Source: Arthrobacter sp. 9AX (GTDB lineage Bacteria; Actinomycetota; Actinomycetes; Actinomycetales; Micrococcaceae). Taken from it: 64,000 bases of DNA. How positions within the stretch are numbered: the first letter of the stretch is position 1; the number at the start of each line of letters is the position of its first letter. Below the pieces are notes generated by a model. That model searched no databases. It was given only the letters and a program-made list of their open reading frames with translations, and was not told where the DNA came from. The translations under genes were made by a program, and so were the position numbers. The DNA is taken from assembly GCF_902506095.1 (NCBI RefSeq), contig NZ_LR733293.1, forward strand, positions 2,644,487 through 2,708,486, written 5' to 3'. Below are positions 44,987 to 53,304 of the stretch, one piece after another.

Positions 44987-45925
44987 CTAGCCCGGAGTCA
45001 GAATGAAGTCCCAGGGATCGCTGTTGGTGGTGCTGACCTGGATTTCCACCTCGTGGCCCTGGTCGGCGAGGACGTTGCCCAGCGCCGCCGCCGCGGCGGG
45101 CAGCCACAGCCACTCGCTGGCGAAATGCGAGACGTCCACCAAGTACGGACGGCCGTTTAGGGCCGCCTCCCGGGCCTCCGAGGCGGGGTGGTGGCGCAGG
45201 TCCGCAGTGACGTAGACATCGGCGTTGCTGGCGCGCACCTGATCAAACAGCGAATCTCCCGCGCCGCCGCAGACGGCAATCCGCCGCACCAGGCCGTCTT
45301 TGTCCCCGGAGACACGCACTCCCCCGGCCACAGAGGGCAGGATGCCAAAGACACGGGCGGCAAAGTCACCCAGCGTCATGGCGTCCGCGAGGTCGCCGAC
45401 GCGGCCGATCCCCTCTTCCGGGAGCCCGTTCGCGGCGACGGTGAGCGGGGCGACGTCCTGGAGGCCGAGGGCGTCCGCGAGGACATCGGAAACACCGCCG
45501 ACGGCGGAATCACCGTTGGTGTGTACGGTCAGAAGGGCGGTTCCCGACTCGATGAGCCGGTGGACGGCCCTTCCCTTCGGAGTGGTGGCTGCCACAGTGG
45601 TGACACCCTTAAGCAGCAGCGGATGGTGGGTGATCAGCAGTTCGGCACCCCATGCCACGGCTTCGTCGATGACCTCGAGGGTGGGATCCACGGCAAACAT
45701 CACCCGGGTCACCGGAGTGGAGGGGTGCCCTGCCACCAGGCCCACCACGTCCCAGTCCTCCGCCAGGGATTCCGGCCACAGTTCCTCCACCGCCAGGAGA
45801 AGCTCACCCAGCGTGGGAGCCTGGGGCTGCTCAACCGTTGCCTCCTCGCCGGAGGGGGCACCGTCGTCGTGATTTTCGCCGTCGTGTTTCTCCGGGCCGG
45901 TAACGTCGGTGTCCACAGGTTCCAT
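44987..45925 (-). CDS. Nif3-like dinuclear metal-centre protein (YbgI/DUF34 family)
   Basis: 312 residues. LLITHHPLLLKG (two His) near 100, TALLTVHTNGDSAVGG near 130 and DVSHFASEW (His) near 280, with a C-terminal Glu, form the di-metal site. These proteins are hexameric toroids; YbgI/Nif3 has been linked to GTP cyclohydrolase-like activity and metal insertion. The N-terminal ~30 residues are acidic and variable. Same strand as the coiled-coil gene 96 bp downstream. Confidence 0.92.
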   Translation of the reverse strand: MEPVDTDVTGPEKHDGENHDDGAPSGEEATVEQPQAPTLGELLLAVEELWPESLAEDWDVVGLVAGHPSTPVTRVMFAVDPTLEVIDEAVAWGAELLITHHPLLLKGVTTVAATTPKGRAVHRLIESGTALLTVHTNGDSAVGGVSDVLADALGLQDVAPLTVAANGLPEEGIGRVGDLADAMTLGDFAARVFGILPSVAGGVRVSGDKDGLVRRIAVCGGAGDSLFDQVRASNADVYVTADLRHHPASEAREAALNGRPYLVDVSHFASEWLWLPAAAAALGNVLADQGHEVEIQVSTTNSDPWDFILTPG

Positions 45926-46025
45926 AGTCTTAGTTTTACCCCATCGCGCCGTCCGGGAAGCGCCTTTGAAGCGTTGCCGCAGGACAGGCGGGAATCATCC
46001 GGCGCCGCAAACCATTGAAGAGGTC

Positions 46026-46550
46026 ATGAAAACTTTCGTTTTAGGCGGAGGCTGCTTTTGGTGCCTTGACGCTGTTTACCAGAAGACCAAGGGCGTCAGC
46101 TCCGTAGTGTCCGGCTACACCGGGGGCCACGATCCGAACCCGGACTACTACTCTGTCTGCAACGGCACCACCGGACACGCCGAGGTGGTGGCTGTAACCT
46201 TCGATGAAGATGTCATCCCGGCGGAGGTCATCCTGGACATGTTCTTTGCCCTGCACGACCCCACAACGCTCAACCGGCAGGGGTACGACGTGGGAACGCA
46301 GTACCGCTCGTCCATGTTCTACGAAACCACCGAGGAGAAGGTCCTGTTCGAGGAGGCCATCGAACGGAACCAGGCGTTGTGGGCTCATCCCATCGTCACC
46401 GAAGTGGTGCGTCTCCCCCGGTTTTATGTCGCCGAGGAATTCCACCAGAACTACTACGCAAAGCATCCGGAACAGGGGTACTGCCAGGTGATCATCAACC
46501 CCAAGCTCGCAAAGGCGAGGAAATATTACTCTGCGTGGCTTAACGCTTAG
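46026..46550 (+). CDS. msrA: Peptide methionine-S-sulfoxide reductase MsrA
   Basis: Reduces methionine-S-sulfoxide in damaged proteins. 174 residues. GGGCFWCLDAVYQ holds the catalytic Cys near residue 10; GYTGGHDPNPDY, GHAEVVAVTFD and DVGTQYRS are the conserved blocks; a resolving Cys lies in YCQVI near 158. The ATG at 46026 follows AGAGG; starts further upstream would read into the antisense of the Nif3-like gene. Confidence 0.96.
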   Translation: MKTFVLGGGCFWCLDAVYQKTKGVSSVVSGYTGGHDPNPDYYSVCNGTTGHAEVVAVTFDEDVIPAEVILDMFFALHDPTTLNRQGYDVGTQYRSSMFYETTEEKVLFEEAIERNQALWAHPIVTEVVRLPRFYVAEEFHQNYYAKHPEQGYCQVIINPKLAKARKYYSAWLNA

Positions 46551-46600
46551 CGGGGTGTTACGCGGCCTCGTTAGGCTGACCTCAGTATTCACCCCTTACT

Positions 46601-46614
46601 AGATAGGCGTATCT
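46601..46614. promoter_or_regulatory. Inverted repeat directly before cysK
   Basis: AGATA-ggcg-TATCT ends 2 nt before the cysK ATG. It could fold over the ribosome site or bind a regulator; no Shine-Dalgarno other than the AGG inside this repeat is visible. Confidence 0.35.
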
Positions 46615-46616
46615 AC

Positions 46617-47552
46617 ATGGCACGGATTTATGACGATGTGACGCAGCTGGTCGGCGGCACCCCGCTGGTTAAGCTCAACCGGCTCAGCGAAGGCCTGGGG
46701 GCCACCGTGGCCGTCAAGCTCGAGTTCTACAACCCGGCCAACAGCGTGAAGGACCGCATCGGCGTGGCCATCGTGGACGCCGCTGAGAAGTCCGGCGCCC
46801 TGAAGCCCGGCGGAACCATCGTTGAAGGTACGTCCGGCAACACCGGCATCGCCCTGGCCATGGTGGGCGCCGCCCGGGGCTACAAAGTCATCCTCACCAT
46901 GCCGGAGACCATGTCCACGGAGCGCCGTGTGATGCTTCGCGCCTTTGGTGCCGAGATCGTCCTGACCCCGGGTTCCGAGGGAATGCGCGGCGCTGTCGAG
47001 AAGGCCCAGGAAATTGTGGCCAACACCGAGAACTCCATCTGGGCCCAGCAGTTCGCCAACGAGGCCAACCCGGAGATCCACCGCAACACCACGGCTGAGG
47101 AAATCTGGGCCGACACCGACGGCGCCGTGGACATCTTCGTTGCCGGCGTCGGCACCGGCGGAACCGTCACCGGCGTCGGACAGGTCTTGAAGGAACGCAA
47201 GCCCGGCGTGCAGATCGTGGCCGTCGAGCCCAAGGACTCCGCCATCCTCAACGGCGGCGCACCCGGCCCGCACAAGATCCAAGGCATCGGCGCGAACTTC
47301 GTGCCCGAAATCCTGGACACCAACGTCTACGACGAAGTCCTGGACGCCACCCTGGAGGACTCAGTCCGCGTAGCCCGTGATCTCGGCGTCAGGGAAGGCA
47401 TCCTGGGCGGCATTTCCTCCGGTGCCATTGTCTGGGGCGCCCTGGAACTGGCCAAGCGCCCGGAGAACGCGGGCAAGCTGATCGTTGCAGTGGTCTGCGA
47501 CTTCGGCGAGCGTTACATCTCCACCGTGCTCTATGACGATATCCGCGGCTGA
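46617..47552 (+). CDS. cysK: O-acetylserine (thiol)-lyase A (cysteine synthase)
   Basis: PLP enzyme that makes cysteine from O-acetylserine and sulfide. 311 residues. The PLP Lys is in NSVKDRIG near residue 44, the substrate loop is [10 protein letters not shown] near 70, and the phosphate-binding loop is [10 protein letters not shown] near 178. The C-terminal [14 protein letters not shown] is typical of CysK. Just upstream of cysE, which makes its substrate; the pair forms the cysteine synthase complex. Confidence 0.97.
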   Translation: MARIYDDVTQLVGGTPLVKLNRLSEGLGATVAVKLEFYNPANSVKDRIGVAIVDAAEKSGALKPGGTIVEGTSGNTGIALAMVGAARGYKVILTMPETMSTERRVMLRAFGAEIVLTPGSEGMRGAVEKAQEIVANTENSIWAQQFANEANPEIHRNTTAEEIWADTDGAVDIFVAGVGTGGTVTGVGQVLKERKPGVQIVAVEPKDSAILNGGAPGPHKIQGIGANFVPEILDTNVYDEVLDATLEDSVRVARDLGVREGILGGISSGAIVWGALELAKRPENAGKLIVAVVCDFGERYISTVLYDDIRG

Positions 47553-47592
47553 TGAGAACCGCCGTCCGCCCGTTTCCTGTAGAAAGAACTTT

Positions 47593-48177
47593 GTGGGCTT
47601 TTTCGCAAGACTGAAGGAAGACCTCGACGCCGCCCGGTCCCACGACCCGGCGGCTCGAGGTTCTTTTGAGAACTTTTTCGCTTATTCCGGCCTGCATGCC
47701 ATCTGGATCCACAGGGTGACGCACCGCCTGTGGCAGACCCCCGGCCTGCGTTTTCCGGCGCGGCTGATCTCCCAGCTGGGCCGCTTCCTCACCGGGATAG
47801 AGATCCATCCCGGTGCCACGATCGGCCGCAGGTTCTTTATCGACCACGGCATGGGGGTGGTGATTGGGGAGACCGCCGAGATCGGCGAAGACGTGATGAT
47901 CTACCACGGCGTCACGCTCGGCGGCCGTTCCCTGGCCAAGATCAAACGGCACCCCACCATCGGAGACCGGGTGACCATCGGTGCCGGCGCCAAGGTGCTG
48001 GGGCCAATCACCATCGGACGTGACAGCGCTGTGGGCGCCAACGCCGTGGTGGTCAAGGACGCACCGCCGGAATCCATCGTCACCGGCATCCCTGCCAAGT
48101 GGCGTCACCGGGACGCCCAGCGGGAAACCAAGCCTGCCGTGGACCCGGCTGAATACGACATCGAATACCGGATCTAG
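47593..48177 (+). CDS. cysE: Serine O-acetyltransferase
   Basis: Acetylates serine using acetyl-CoA. 194 residues, with hexapeptide-repeat left-handed helix from ~70 to 165 ([38 protein letters not shown]). The catalytic His lies in FFIDHGMG. The C-terminal [13 protein letters not shown] is the CoA site; the tail ends in Ile (EYRI), the residue that inserts into CysK in the complex. I chose GTG 47593 preceded by AGAAAG, 40 bp after cysK. Confidence 0.95.
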   Translation: MGFFARLKEDLDAARSHDPAARGSFENFFAYSGLHAIWIHRVTHRLWQTPGLRFPARLISQLGRFLTGIEIHPGATIGRRFFIDHGMGVVIGETAEIGEDVMIYHGVTLGGRSLAKIKRHPTIGDRVTIGAGAKVLGPITIGRDSAVGANAVVVKDAPPESIVTGIPAKWRHRDAQRETKPAVDPAEYDIEYRI

Positions 48178-48203
48178 GCTCAGCCTCCGGTGTCCGGGCA
48201 TTG

Positions 48204-48247
48204 GCCCGGGATTGCCGCCCATGTGGCGGTGGTCCCGGGCTTTGTTA
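48204..48247 (+). terminator. Terminator of cysK-cysE
   Basis: GCCCGGGA / TCCCGGGC outer stem with an inner CCGCC / GGCGG stem, then TTTGTT. Confidence 0.8.
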
Positions 48248-48275
48248 TGCCCCTGGTGTGGTGGCAGCACACGGA

Positions 48276-48319
48276 AACGGCCGGCGCCCCGCGGATGAAC
48301 CCGCGGGGCGCCGGCCGTT
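48276..48319 (-). terminator. Long GC-rich hairpin after gnd
   Basis: AACGGCCGGCGCCCCGCGG and its complement across 44 bp with a short loop. It lies 19 bp past the gnd stop on the minus strand. It lacks a T-run but is very stable. Confidence 0.65.
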
Positions 48320-48337
48320 GCTGCTGCGGGTCAAGCC

Positions 48338-49774
48338 CTAGTGCGTGTCCACTGCTTCAATCTCGGACTTGTCCTCGCCCCAGAGGGTGTGGAACGTGCC
48401 CTCGGCGTCAACACGGCCGTAGGTGTGGGCGCCGAAGAGGTCGCGCTGGCCCTGGATCAGGGCAGCGGCAACGCGCTTGCGGCGCAGGCCGTCGTAGTAT
48501 GCCAGCGACGAGGAGAACACCGGAACCGGAATGCCCAGCTGGACGGCGGTGGCAACAACACGGCGCCAGGCCGGAAGTGCCTCTGCGATGGCCTTGGTAA
48601 AGGTCGGGGCGAACAGCAGGTTCGCGGGCTTCTCATCGGCAGCGTAGGCCTTGGTGATGTCTTTGAGCAGTTCGGCGCGGATGATGCAGCCCGCACGCCA
48701 CAGCGATGCGATTTCATCGAGCTTGAGGTCCCAGCCGTATTCCTTGGATGCCGACGTCAGCATGTCCAGGCCCTGGGCGTAGGAAACCAGCTTGGAAGCG
48801 TACAACGCCTGGCGGACATCCTCGATGAAGGTCTCCGGGATTTCCACGGAGGCTTCGTTGCCGGCCAGAAGTTCCTGGGCCAGCTTGCGCTGGCCGGTCT
48901 GGGAGGACAGTGCACGGGCGAAGACGGATTCGGCGATGCCGGAAACCGGGGAGCCGAGTTCCAGGGCCGAGATGACTGTCCAGCGGCCGGTGCCCTTCTG
49001 GCCCGCGGCGTCCACCACCACGTCCACGAAGGGCTTGCCGGTTTTTGCGTCGACGTGTCCCAGGACCTCGGAGGTGATCTCGATCAGGAACGAGGAAAGT
49101 TCACCCTTGTTCCACTCGGAGAAGATCCTGGCCTGCTCGGCCGGTTCGATGGCGGCGCCGGAGCGCAGCAGGTCGAAAGCTTCGCCGATCACCTGCATGT
49201 CCGCGTATTCGATGCCGTTGTGGACCATCTTCACGAAGTGGCCGGCGCCGTCAGTTCCCACCCACGCGCAGCACGGCTCGCCGTCAACCTTGGCGGCGAT
49301 CCTTTCCAGCATCGGGCCCAGGGCCTTGTAGGACTCCCTGGAGCCGCCGGGCATGATGGACGGGCCGTTCAGTGCGCCTTCTTCCCCACCGGAAACACCA
49401 ACGCCCACGAAGTGCAGGTCCTTCTTGGCCAGGGCTGCTTCACGGCGGCGGGTGTCCTCGTAGTGGGAGTTGCCGGCATCAATGATGATGTCGCCAGGTT
49501 CGAGCAACGGCTCGAGCTGTTCGATCACGGAGTCAACCGGCTTGCCGGCCTTGACCATGATCAGGACGCGGCGCGGCTTCTCCAGGGAGTCCACGAGTTC
49601 CTGCAGGGTTTCGGTGCGGACGAAGTCACCCTCGGAGCCGTACCGTTCGAGCAGGGCGTCGGTCTTCTCCACTGACCTGTTGTGCAGTGCGACCGTGAAG
49701 CCGTTCCGCGCGAGGTTGCGGGCCAGGTTGGCACCCATCACCGCAAGGCCGGTGACACCGATGTGTGCAGACAT
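48338..49774 (-). CDS. gnd: 6-phosphogluconate dehydrogenase (NADP+-dependent, decarboxylating)
   Basis: Oxidises 6-phosphogluconate to ribulose-5-phosphate and CO2. About 478 residues, the long homodimeric form. GVTGLAVMGANLARN (Rossmann) near 6, the DAGNSHYEDT block near 103, GVGVSGGEEGA near 127 (substrate Ser), and GAGHFVKMVHNGIEY near 180 (Lys, His, Asn). The ATG at 49774 has GGAG 7 nt upstream; a TTG directly before it is less likely. A GntR regulator lies divergently 200 bp away, and gnd is a known GntR target in Corynebacterium. Confidence 0.97.
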   Translation of the reverse strand: MSAHIGVTGLAVMGANLARNLARNGFTVALHNRSVEKTDALLERYGSEGDFVRTETLQELVDSLEKPRRVLIMVKAGKPVDSVIEQLEPLLEPGDIIIDAGNSHYEDTRRREAALAKKDLHFVGVGVSGGEEGALNGPSIMPGGSRESYKALGPMLERIAAKVDGEPCCAWVGTDGAGHFVKMVHNGIEYADMQVIGEAFDLLRSGAAIEPAEQARIFSEWNKGELSSFLIEITSEVLGHVDAKTGKPFVDVVVDAAGQKGTGRWTVISALELGSPVSGIAESVFARALSSQTGQRKLAQELLAGNEASVEIPETFIEDVRQALYASKLVSYAQGLDMLTSASKEYGWDLKLDEIASLWRAGCIIRAELLKDITKAYAADEKPANLLFAPTFTKAIAEALPAWRRVVATAVQLGIPVPVFSSSLAYYDGLRRKRVAAALIQGQRDLFGAHTYGRVDAEGTFHTLWGEDKSEIEAVDTH

Positions 49775-49838
49775 CAAAACTCCAATTCATACTGTGCGAT
49801 GGATGTGCAGTGGCTCCCTTTGCGCGGAAGCACGGTTG

Positions 49839-49853
49839 CAGACCTAGGGTCTG
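49839..49853. promoter_or_regulatory. Candidate operator between gnd and the GntR gene
   Basis: Palindrome CAGACC-tag-GGTCTG, 65 bp upstream of the gnd start, just inside an AT-rich TATATAT stretch that could be the gnd -10 region. The binding protein is not shown; the divergent GntR is the obvious candidate. Confidence 0.45.
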
Positions 49854-49974
49854 AATAAAGCATATATATTCGGCCGGTAACAGGAAAGTAACGCCACCTA
49901 TTGGAACCCTTTGTGTCACTGGGCGTCCAGCATAAAAGGGAGTCCGGATACCTGGTCCCACTAGGCTTAGCACC

Positions 49975-50700
49975 ATGACCACCAGCCTGCACCACCGTGC
50001 CATCGAGAATCTTGGCACCCGGATCGTCTCGGGCAACCTGCCCGCAGGCCACGTTATGCTGGCGGAGCAGCTGGAGGTTGAACTGAAGGTCTCGCGGTCG
50101 GTGATCCGGGAGGCGGTCCGGGTTCTGCAGTCCTTGGGCCTGGTGGAAACCACCAAACGGGTGGGCATCCGGGTGCTGCCGCCCAGCCGCTGGAACCCTT
50201 TTGATCCGCAGGTGATCCGGTGGCGCCTCGCCAGTGACGCCCGCGGCGCCCAGCTGCGCTCACTGGCAGAGCTGCGTGCCGCCGTCGAGCCCGCGGCTGC
50301 GGAACTGGCGGCCCAAAACGCACCGGCGCCGCTGCGCCTTGAGCTGGTGGACGTGGCCTATGCCATGCGCGACGCCGGACACAACGGTGAGGTGCCACGC
50401 TTCCTGGAGCTGGATATCCAGTTCCATTCCCTGCTGCTCTCCGGGTCCGGTAATGAGATGTTCGCCAACCTGATGGGCCAGGTTGCCGAAACCCTGACCG
50501 GCCGTACCGTACACGGCCTGATGCCCGACCATCCCCACGAGGCCGCCCTGCAATGGCACGTGGATGTTGCGGAAGCCATCTCCAGGGGCGACTCTGCCGC
50601 GGCACGGGACGCCTCGGACCGGATCATGCGCCGGACCATGTCCCAGATGTCGGATACGTGGACCGAGCAGCCAAGGGTTTTCATTCCGGTGCGCCACTGA
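49975..50700 (+). CDS. GntR-family (FadR subfamily) transcriptional regulator, gluconate type
   Basis: 241 residues. Winged HTH at residues ~10-75 (LAEQLEVELKVSRSVIREAVRVLQSLGLVE), then a helical FCD ligand domain with metal-binding Asp and His residues (LDIQFHSLLL near 140, HVDVAEAISRGD near 190). The linker WNPFDPQVIRWRL is shared with gluconate-responsive GntR regulators. Its position opposite gnd supports control of gluconate/6-phosphogluconate metabolism. Confidence 0.9.
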   Translation: MTTSLHHRAIENLGTRIVSGNLPAGHVMLAEQLEVELKVSRSVIREAVRVLQSLGLVETTKRVGIRVLPPSRWNPFDPQVIRWRLASDARGAQLRSLAELRAAVEPAAAELAAQNAPAPLRLELVDVAYAMRDAGHNGEVPRFLELDIQFHSLLLSGSGNEMFANLMGQVAETLTGRTVHGLMPDHPHEAALQWHVDVAEAISRGDSAAARDASDRIMRRTMSQMSDTWTEQPRVFIPVRH

Positions 50701-50717
50701 CGGCGGGCATGGTCCCC

Positions 50718-51191
50718 TTAGACCACCACCGTCATTCCGCCGTCGATAAAAATGGTCTGCCCGTTCACGAAGTCAGAACCGCTGGAAGCCAGCCACACGG
50801 CCGGTCCGGCGAGGTCCTGCACGGTCCCCCACCGGTTGGCCGGGGTCACCCGCTCCCAGTCCTTCACGTCCAGGTCCAGCATCGGCACCCGGTGCTGGAT
50901 CCCGGCGTTGTTCACCAGGATCTCCAGCGGGCCAACATGCTCCTCCACCCAGGCAATGCCGCGGGCAGCCTCAGCATCGCTGGTGACATCAAACGCAACA
51001 CTGTGAACGCGGCCCGGCGCGAAGCCGGCAGCCATCGCCGCCGCGGCGGACTTCAGCCGCTCCTCATTAACACCGTTCAGCACCACTGTTGCACCGGCGT
51101 CGGCCAGTGCCCTTGCCAGCGCGCAGCCAATCCCGCGGCTCGAACCGGTGACCAGCGCAACCCGGCCCGTCAGGTCAAAAAGTGAACTCAT
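50718..51191 (-). pseudogene. SDR of the gluconate-5-dehydrogenase type with an internal deletion
   Basis: 157 residues where relatives have about 255. The N-terminal half is intact: VTGSSRGIGCALA near 15-27, NNAGIQHRVPMLDLDVKDWERV. The text then jumps at about residue 118 to TPANRWGTVQDLAGPAVWLASS, the region just before the C-terminus. The catalytic Ser and YxxxK segment are missing, so the product cannot be a working SDR. The frame is preserved. The ATG overlaps the stop of the upstream HIBADH-type gene (ATGA), so it was once part of that operon. Confidence 0.88.
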
Positions 51192-52117
51192 GGTGCAACT
51201 GATCCTTCCGCCGCGGCTTCCGGAGTTGCCTGGCTGAGCCGGGAGATGGCCTGGCGCACTGCGGCGAGGTCCTGCTCGCCGAGGCCCTGACGCTTGAGTT
51301 CCGCGTAAAGTTCGACGCCGGCCGTCGCCATGGGGACAGCCGTTCCTGCCGCGCGGGCTGCTTCCAGGACGAAGGAAAGGTCCTTGTGCATAAACTTGGC
51401 AGGCCCTGTGGGCGTGTAGTCCTTGCTGACCAGCCGCGGTCCCACGACGTCCAGGACCCGGCTTCCGGCCAGGCCGCCGGCGAGCACCTCGAAGAGCGCT
51501 GCAGGATCGAGCCCGGAACGCCCGGCGAGCTCAGCCGCCTCGGCGAGCGCCGCCGTCGTGGTTCCGACCACGAGTTGGTTGCATGCTTTGGCGAGCGATC
51601 CGGCACCCAGCGGGCCCAGGTGCCGCACGGTGGTGCCCATGGACTGCAGCAAGGGTTCAACATTGCGGAAGGCCGCTTCGCTTCCACCTGCCATGATGGC
51701 CAGGGTGCCATCCACTGCTCCCTTTGTTCCGCCGCTGACGGGGGCGTCGACCACCTGCGCGTTGCCGGAGGTCAGGGTTGTTACCCGGCGCCCGAAGTCC
51801 TGGACGCGGGTGGGCGAGACGCTGCTCATGACCAGGACGGTGGTCCCGGTGGCCGGTGGCCGGCGTTCCCAGCTCTCGAGCAGGCCGGCGGCGGCCTCCT
51901 CGATGTGCGGAAGGTCCGGCAGCATAAAGATGATTACCGGCAGGTCGCGCATGTCGGCCACCCGGACCAGGGTTTCCCCGCCAAGCCGCTGGAGCTCACG
52001 GAGCGGCCCCGGCGACCTGTTCCAGCCCAGGACCGGCCACCCCTTGCTGATGGCGTTCGTTGCCATGGGTAAGCCCATCAACCCCAGGCCCACAAAGCCC
52101 GCCCTCTTGTCCTGCAT
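51188..52117 (-). CDS. NAD(P)-dependent beta-hydroxyacid dehydrogenase (HIBADH/tartronate-semialdehyde reductase family)
   Basis: 309 residues. GFVGLGLMGLPMATN near 7-21 binds NAD(P); DAPVSGGTKGA near 118 is the substrate motif; the catalytic Lys lies in GAGSLAKACNQLV near 172. The family includes 3-hydroxyisobutyrate, tartronate semialdehyde and L-threonate dehydrogenases; the exact acid is unknown. It is followed by the broken SDR and faces the D-2-hydroxyacid dehydrogenase. Confidence 0.88.
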   Translation of the reverse strand: MQDKRAGFVGLGLMGLPMATNAISKGWPVLGWNRSPGPLRELQRLGGETLVRVADMRDLPVIIFMLPDLPHIEEAAAGLLESWERRPPATGTTVLVMSSVSPTRVQDFGRRVTTLTSGNAQVVDAPVSGGTKGAVDGTLAIMAGGSEAAFRNVEPLLQSMGTTVRHLGPLGAGSLAKACNQLVVGTTTAALAEAAELAGRSGLDPAALFEVLAGGLAGSRVLDVVGPRLVSKDYTPTGPAKFMHKDLSFVLEAARAAGTAVPMATAGVELYAELKRQGLGEQDLAAVRQAISRLSQATPEAAAEGSVAP

Positions 52118-52164
52118 TCGCCAGCCCGTCGTTGTGCCTACAAGGTGTTCAATATCCTAGCCGC

Positions 52165-52182
52165 TATTCAGTATGATGAACA
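52165..52182. promoter_or_regulatory. IclR-type operator at the D-2-hydroxyacid dehydrogenase start
   Basis: TATTCA-N6-TGAACA, one mismatch from the perfect TGTTCA-N6-TGAACA at the iclR promoter. A further half-site TGTTCA is at 52146-52151. Confidence 0.55.
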
Positions 52183-53237
52183 CTATGACTCCTCCTATCA
52201 CTGTGGCCATTGCCGTCCCGCTCGAGGCTGAGCTGGTGGACCGCATCCGCGCCGTCGACCCTTCCGTCACTGTGCTTTACGACCCCGAACTGCTGCCGCC
52301 GGAGCGCTTTCCCGCAGACCACGCCGGTGATCCCGCGTTCCGGCGGACGCCCGAGCAGGAGGAGCGCTACTGGGCCATGGTCAACCAAGCCCAGGTCCTT
52401 TACGGCCTGCCCAACGAGAGCCCTGCCGGCCTTGCCCGCGTGGCACGCGGCAACCCGCACCTGCAGTGGGTTCACGCCATGGCAGCGGGAGCCGGCGGAG
52501 CGGTCAAGGCATCCGGGCTTGACCAGGAAACCCTGCAGAAGTTCAAAGTGACAACTTCGGCTGGAGTACACGCACTGCCGTTGGCCGAGTTCGCCACGAT
52601 GGGCATCCTTAACGGCTTCAAACGGACCGCGGAGCTGGCCCGGGACCAGGAAGCCAAGGTCTGGCCTGAGCTCCGGATCCCCACGCGGCTGATGAGCGGC
52701 TCGACGCTTGTTGTTACCGGCCTGGGCGAAATTGGACTGGAAACCGCCCGCCTCGCCCGCGCGCTGGGGATGAAGGTCATCGGCACCAAAAGGACGGTTG
52801 AACCACTGGCGGGGATCGACGAGGTATCCACCAATGACGGCCTTCCCGCCCTCCTCGCCGGCGCCGACGCCGTGGTCAACACACTGCCCGGCACGCCGTA
52901 CACGGAGAAGCTCTTTAACCGCGACGTGTTCGCTGCCATGAAGCCCGGCACCGTGTTCGTCAATGTCGGACGGGGAACGGTGGTGGATGAGGAAGCGCTG
53001 CTTGAGGCCCTGGACAACGGCCAGGTCTCCTACGCCTGCCTGGACGTCTTCGCGGTGGAACCGCTCCCCCAGGACAGCCCGCTGTGGAGCCACCCGAACG
53101 TACTGGTCTCGCCCCACACCTCCGCACTCAGCGCAGCCGAAAACCGCCTGATCACCGGTCGCTTCTGCGGCAACCTTCGGATTTTCCTTGACGGCGGCGA
53201 GCTCCCCCACCTTGTGGACACCGTGCACTTCTACTGA
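52173..53237 (+). CDS. D-2-hydroxyacid dehydrogenase (NAD-binding)
   Basis: 354 residues. The Rossmann domain carries VVTGLGEIGLETARLARALG (near 180-199); Arg in VNVGRGTVVDE near 270, Glu in FAVEPLPQD near 293 and His in VSPHTSALS near 315 are the catalytic residues of the family. It could act on glyoxylate/hydroxypyruvate or another 2-keto acid. The start may be ATG 52173, 52176 or 52185; no Shine-Dalgarno is visible, so a near-leaderless mRNA is possible. An IclR-type palindrome covers this region. Confidence 0.9.
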   Translation: MMNTMTPPITVAIAVPLEAELVDRIRAVDPSVTVLYDPELLPPERFPADHAGDPAFRRTPEQEERYWAMVNQAQVLYGLPNESPAGLARVARGNPHLQWVHAMAAGAGGAVKASGLDQETLQKFKVTTSAGVHALPLAEFATMGILNGFKRTAELARDQEAKVWPELRIPTRLMSGSTLVVTGLGEIGLETARLARALGMKVIGTKRTVEPLAGIDEVSTNDGLPALLAGADAVVNTLPGTPYTEKLFNRDVFAAMKPGTVFVNVGRGTVVDEEALLEALDNGQVSYACLDVFAVEPLPQDSPLWSHPNVLVSPHTSALSAAENRLITGRFCGNLRIFLDGGELPHLVDTVHFY

Positions 53238-53256
53238 TCCTGCAACCCGGCACGGC

Positions 53257-53294
53257 AAAGGGCGGCTCCCCAGCAGGGGAGCCGCCCTTTTGTT
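53257..53294. terminator. Bidirectional terminator between convergent genes
   Basis: AAAGGGCGGCTCCCC-agca-GGGGAGCCGCCCTTTT hairpin followed by GTTG. It lies between the stops of the D-2-hydroxyacid dehydrogenase and the MFS gene. Confidence 0.9.
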
Positions 53295-53304
53295 GTCTCC
53301 GGAC

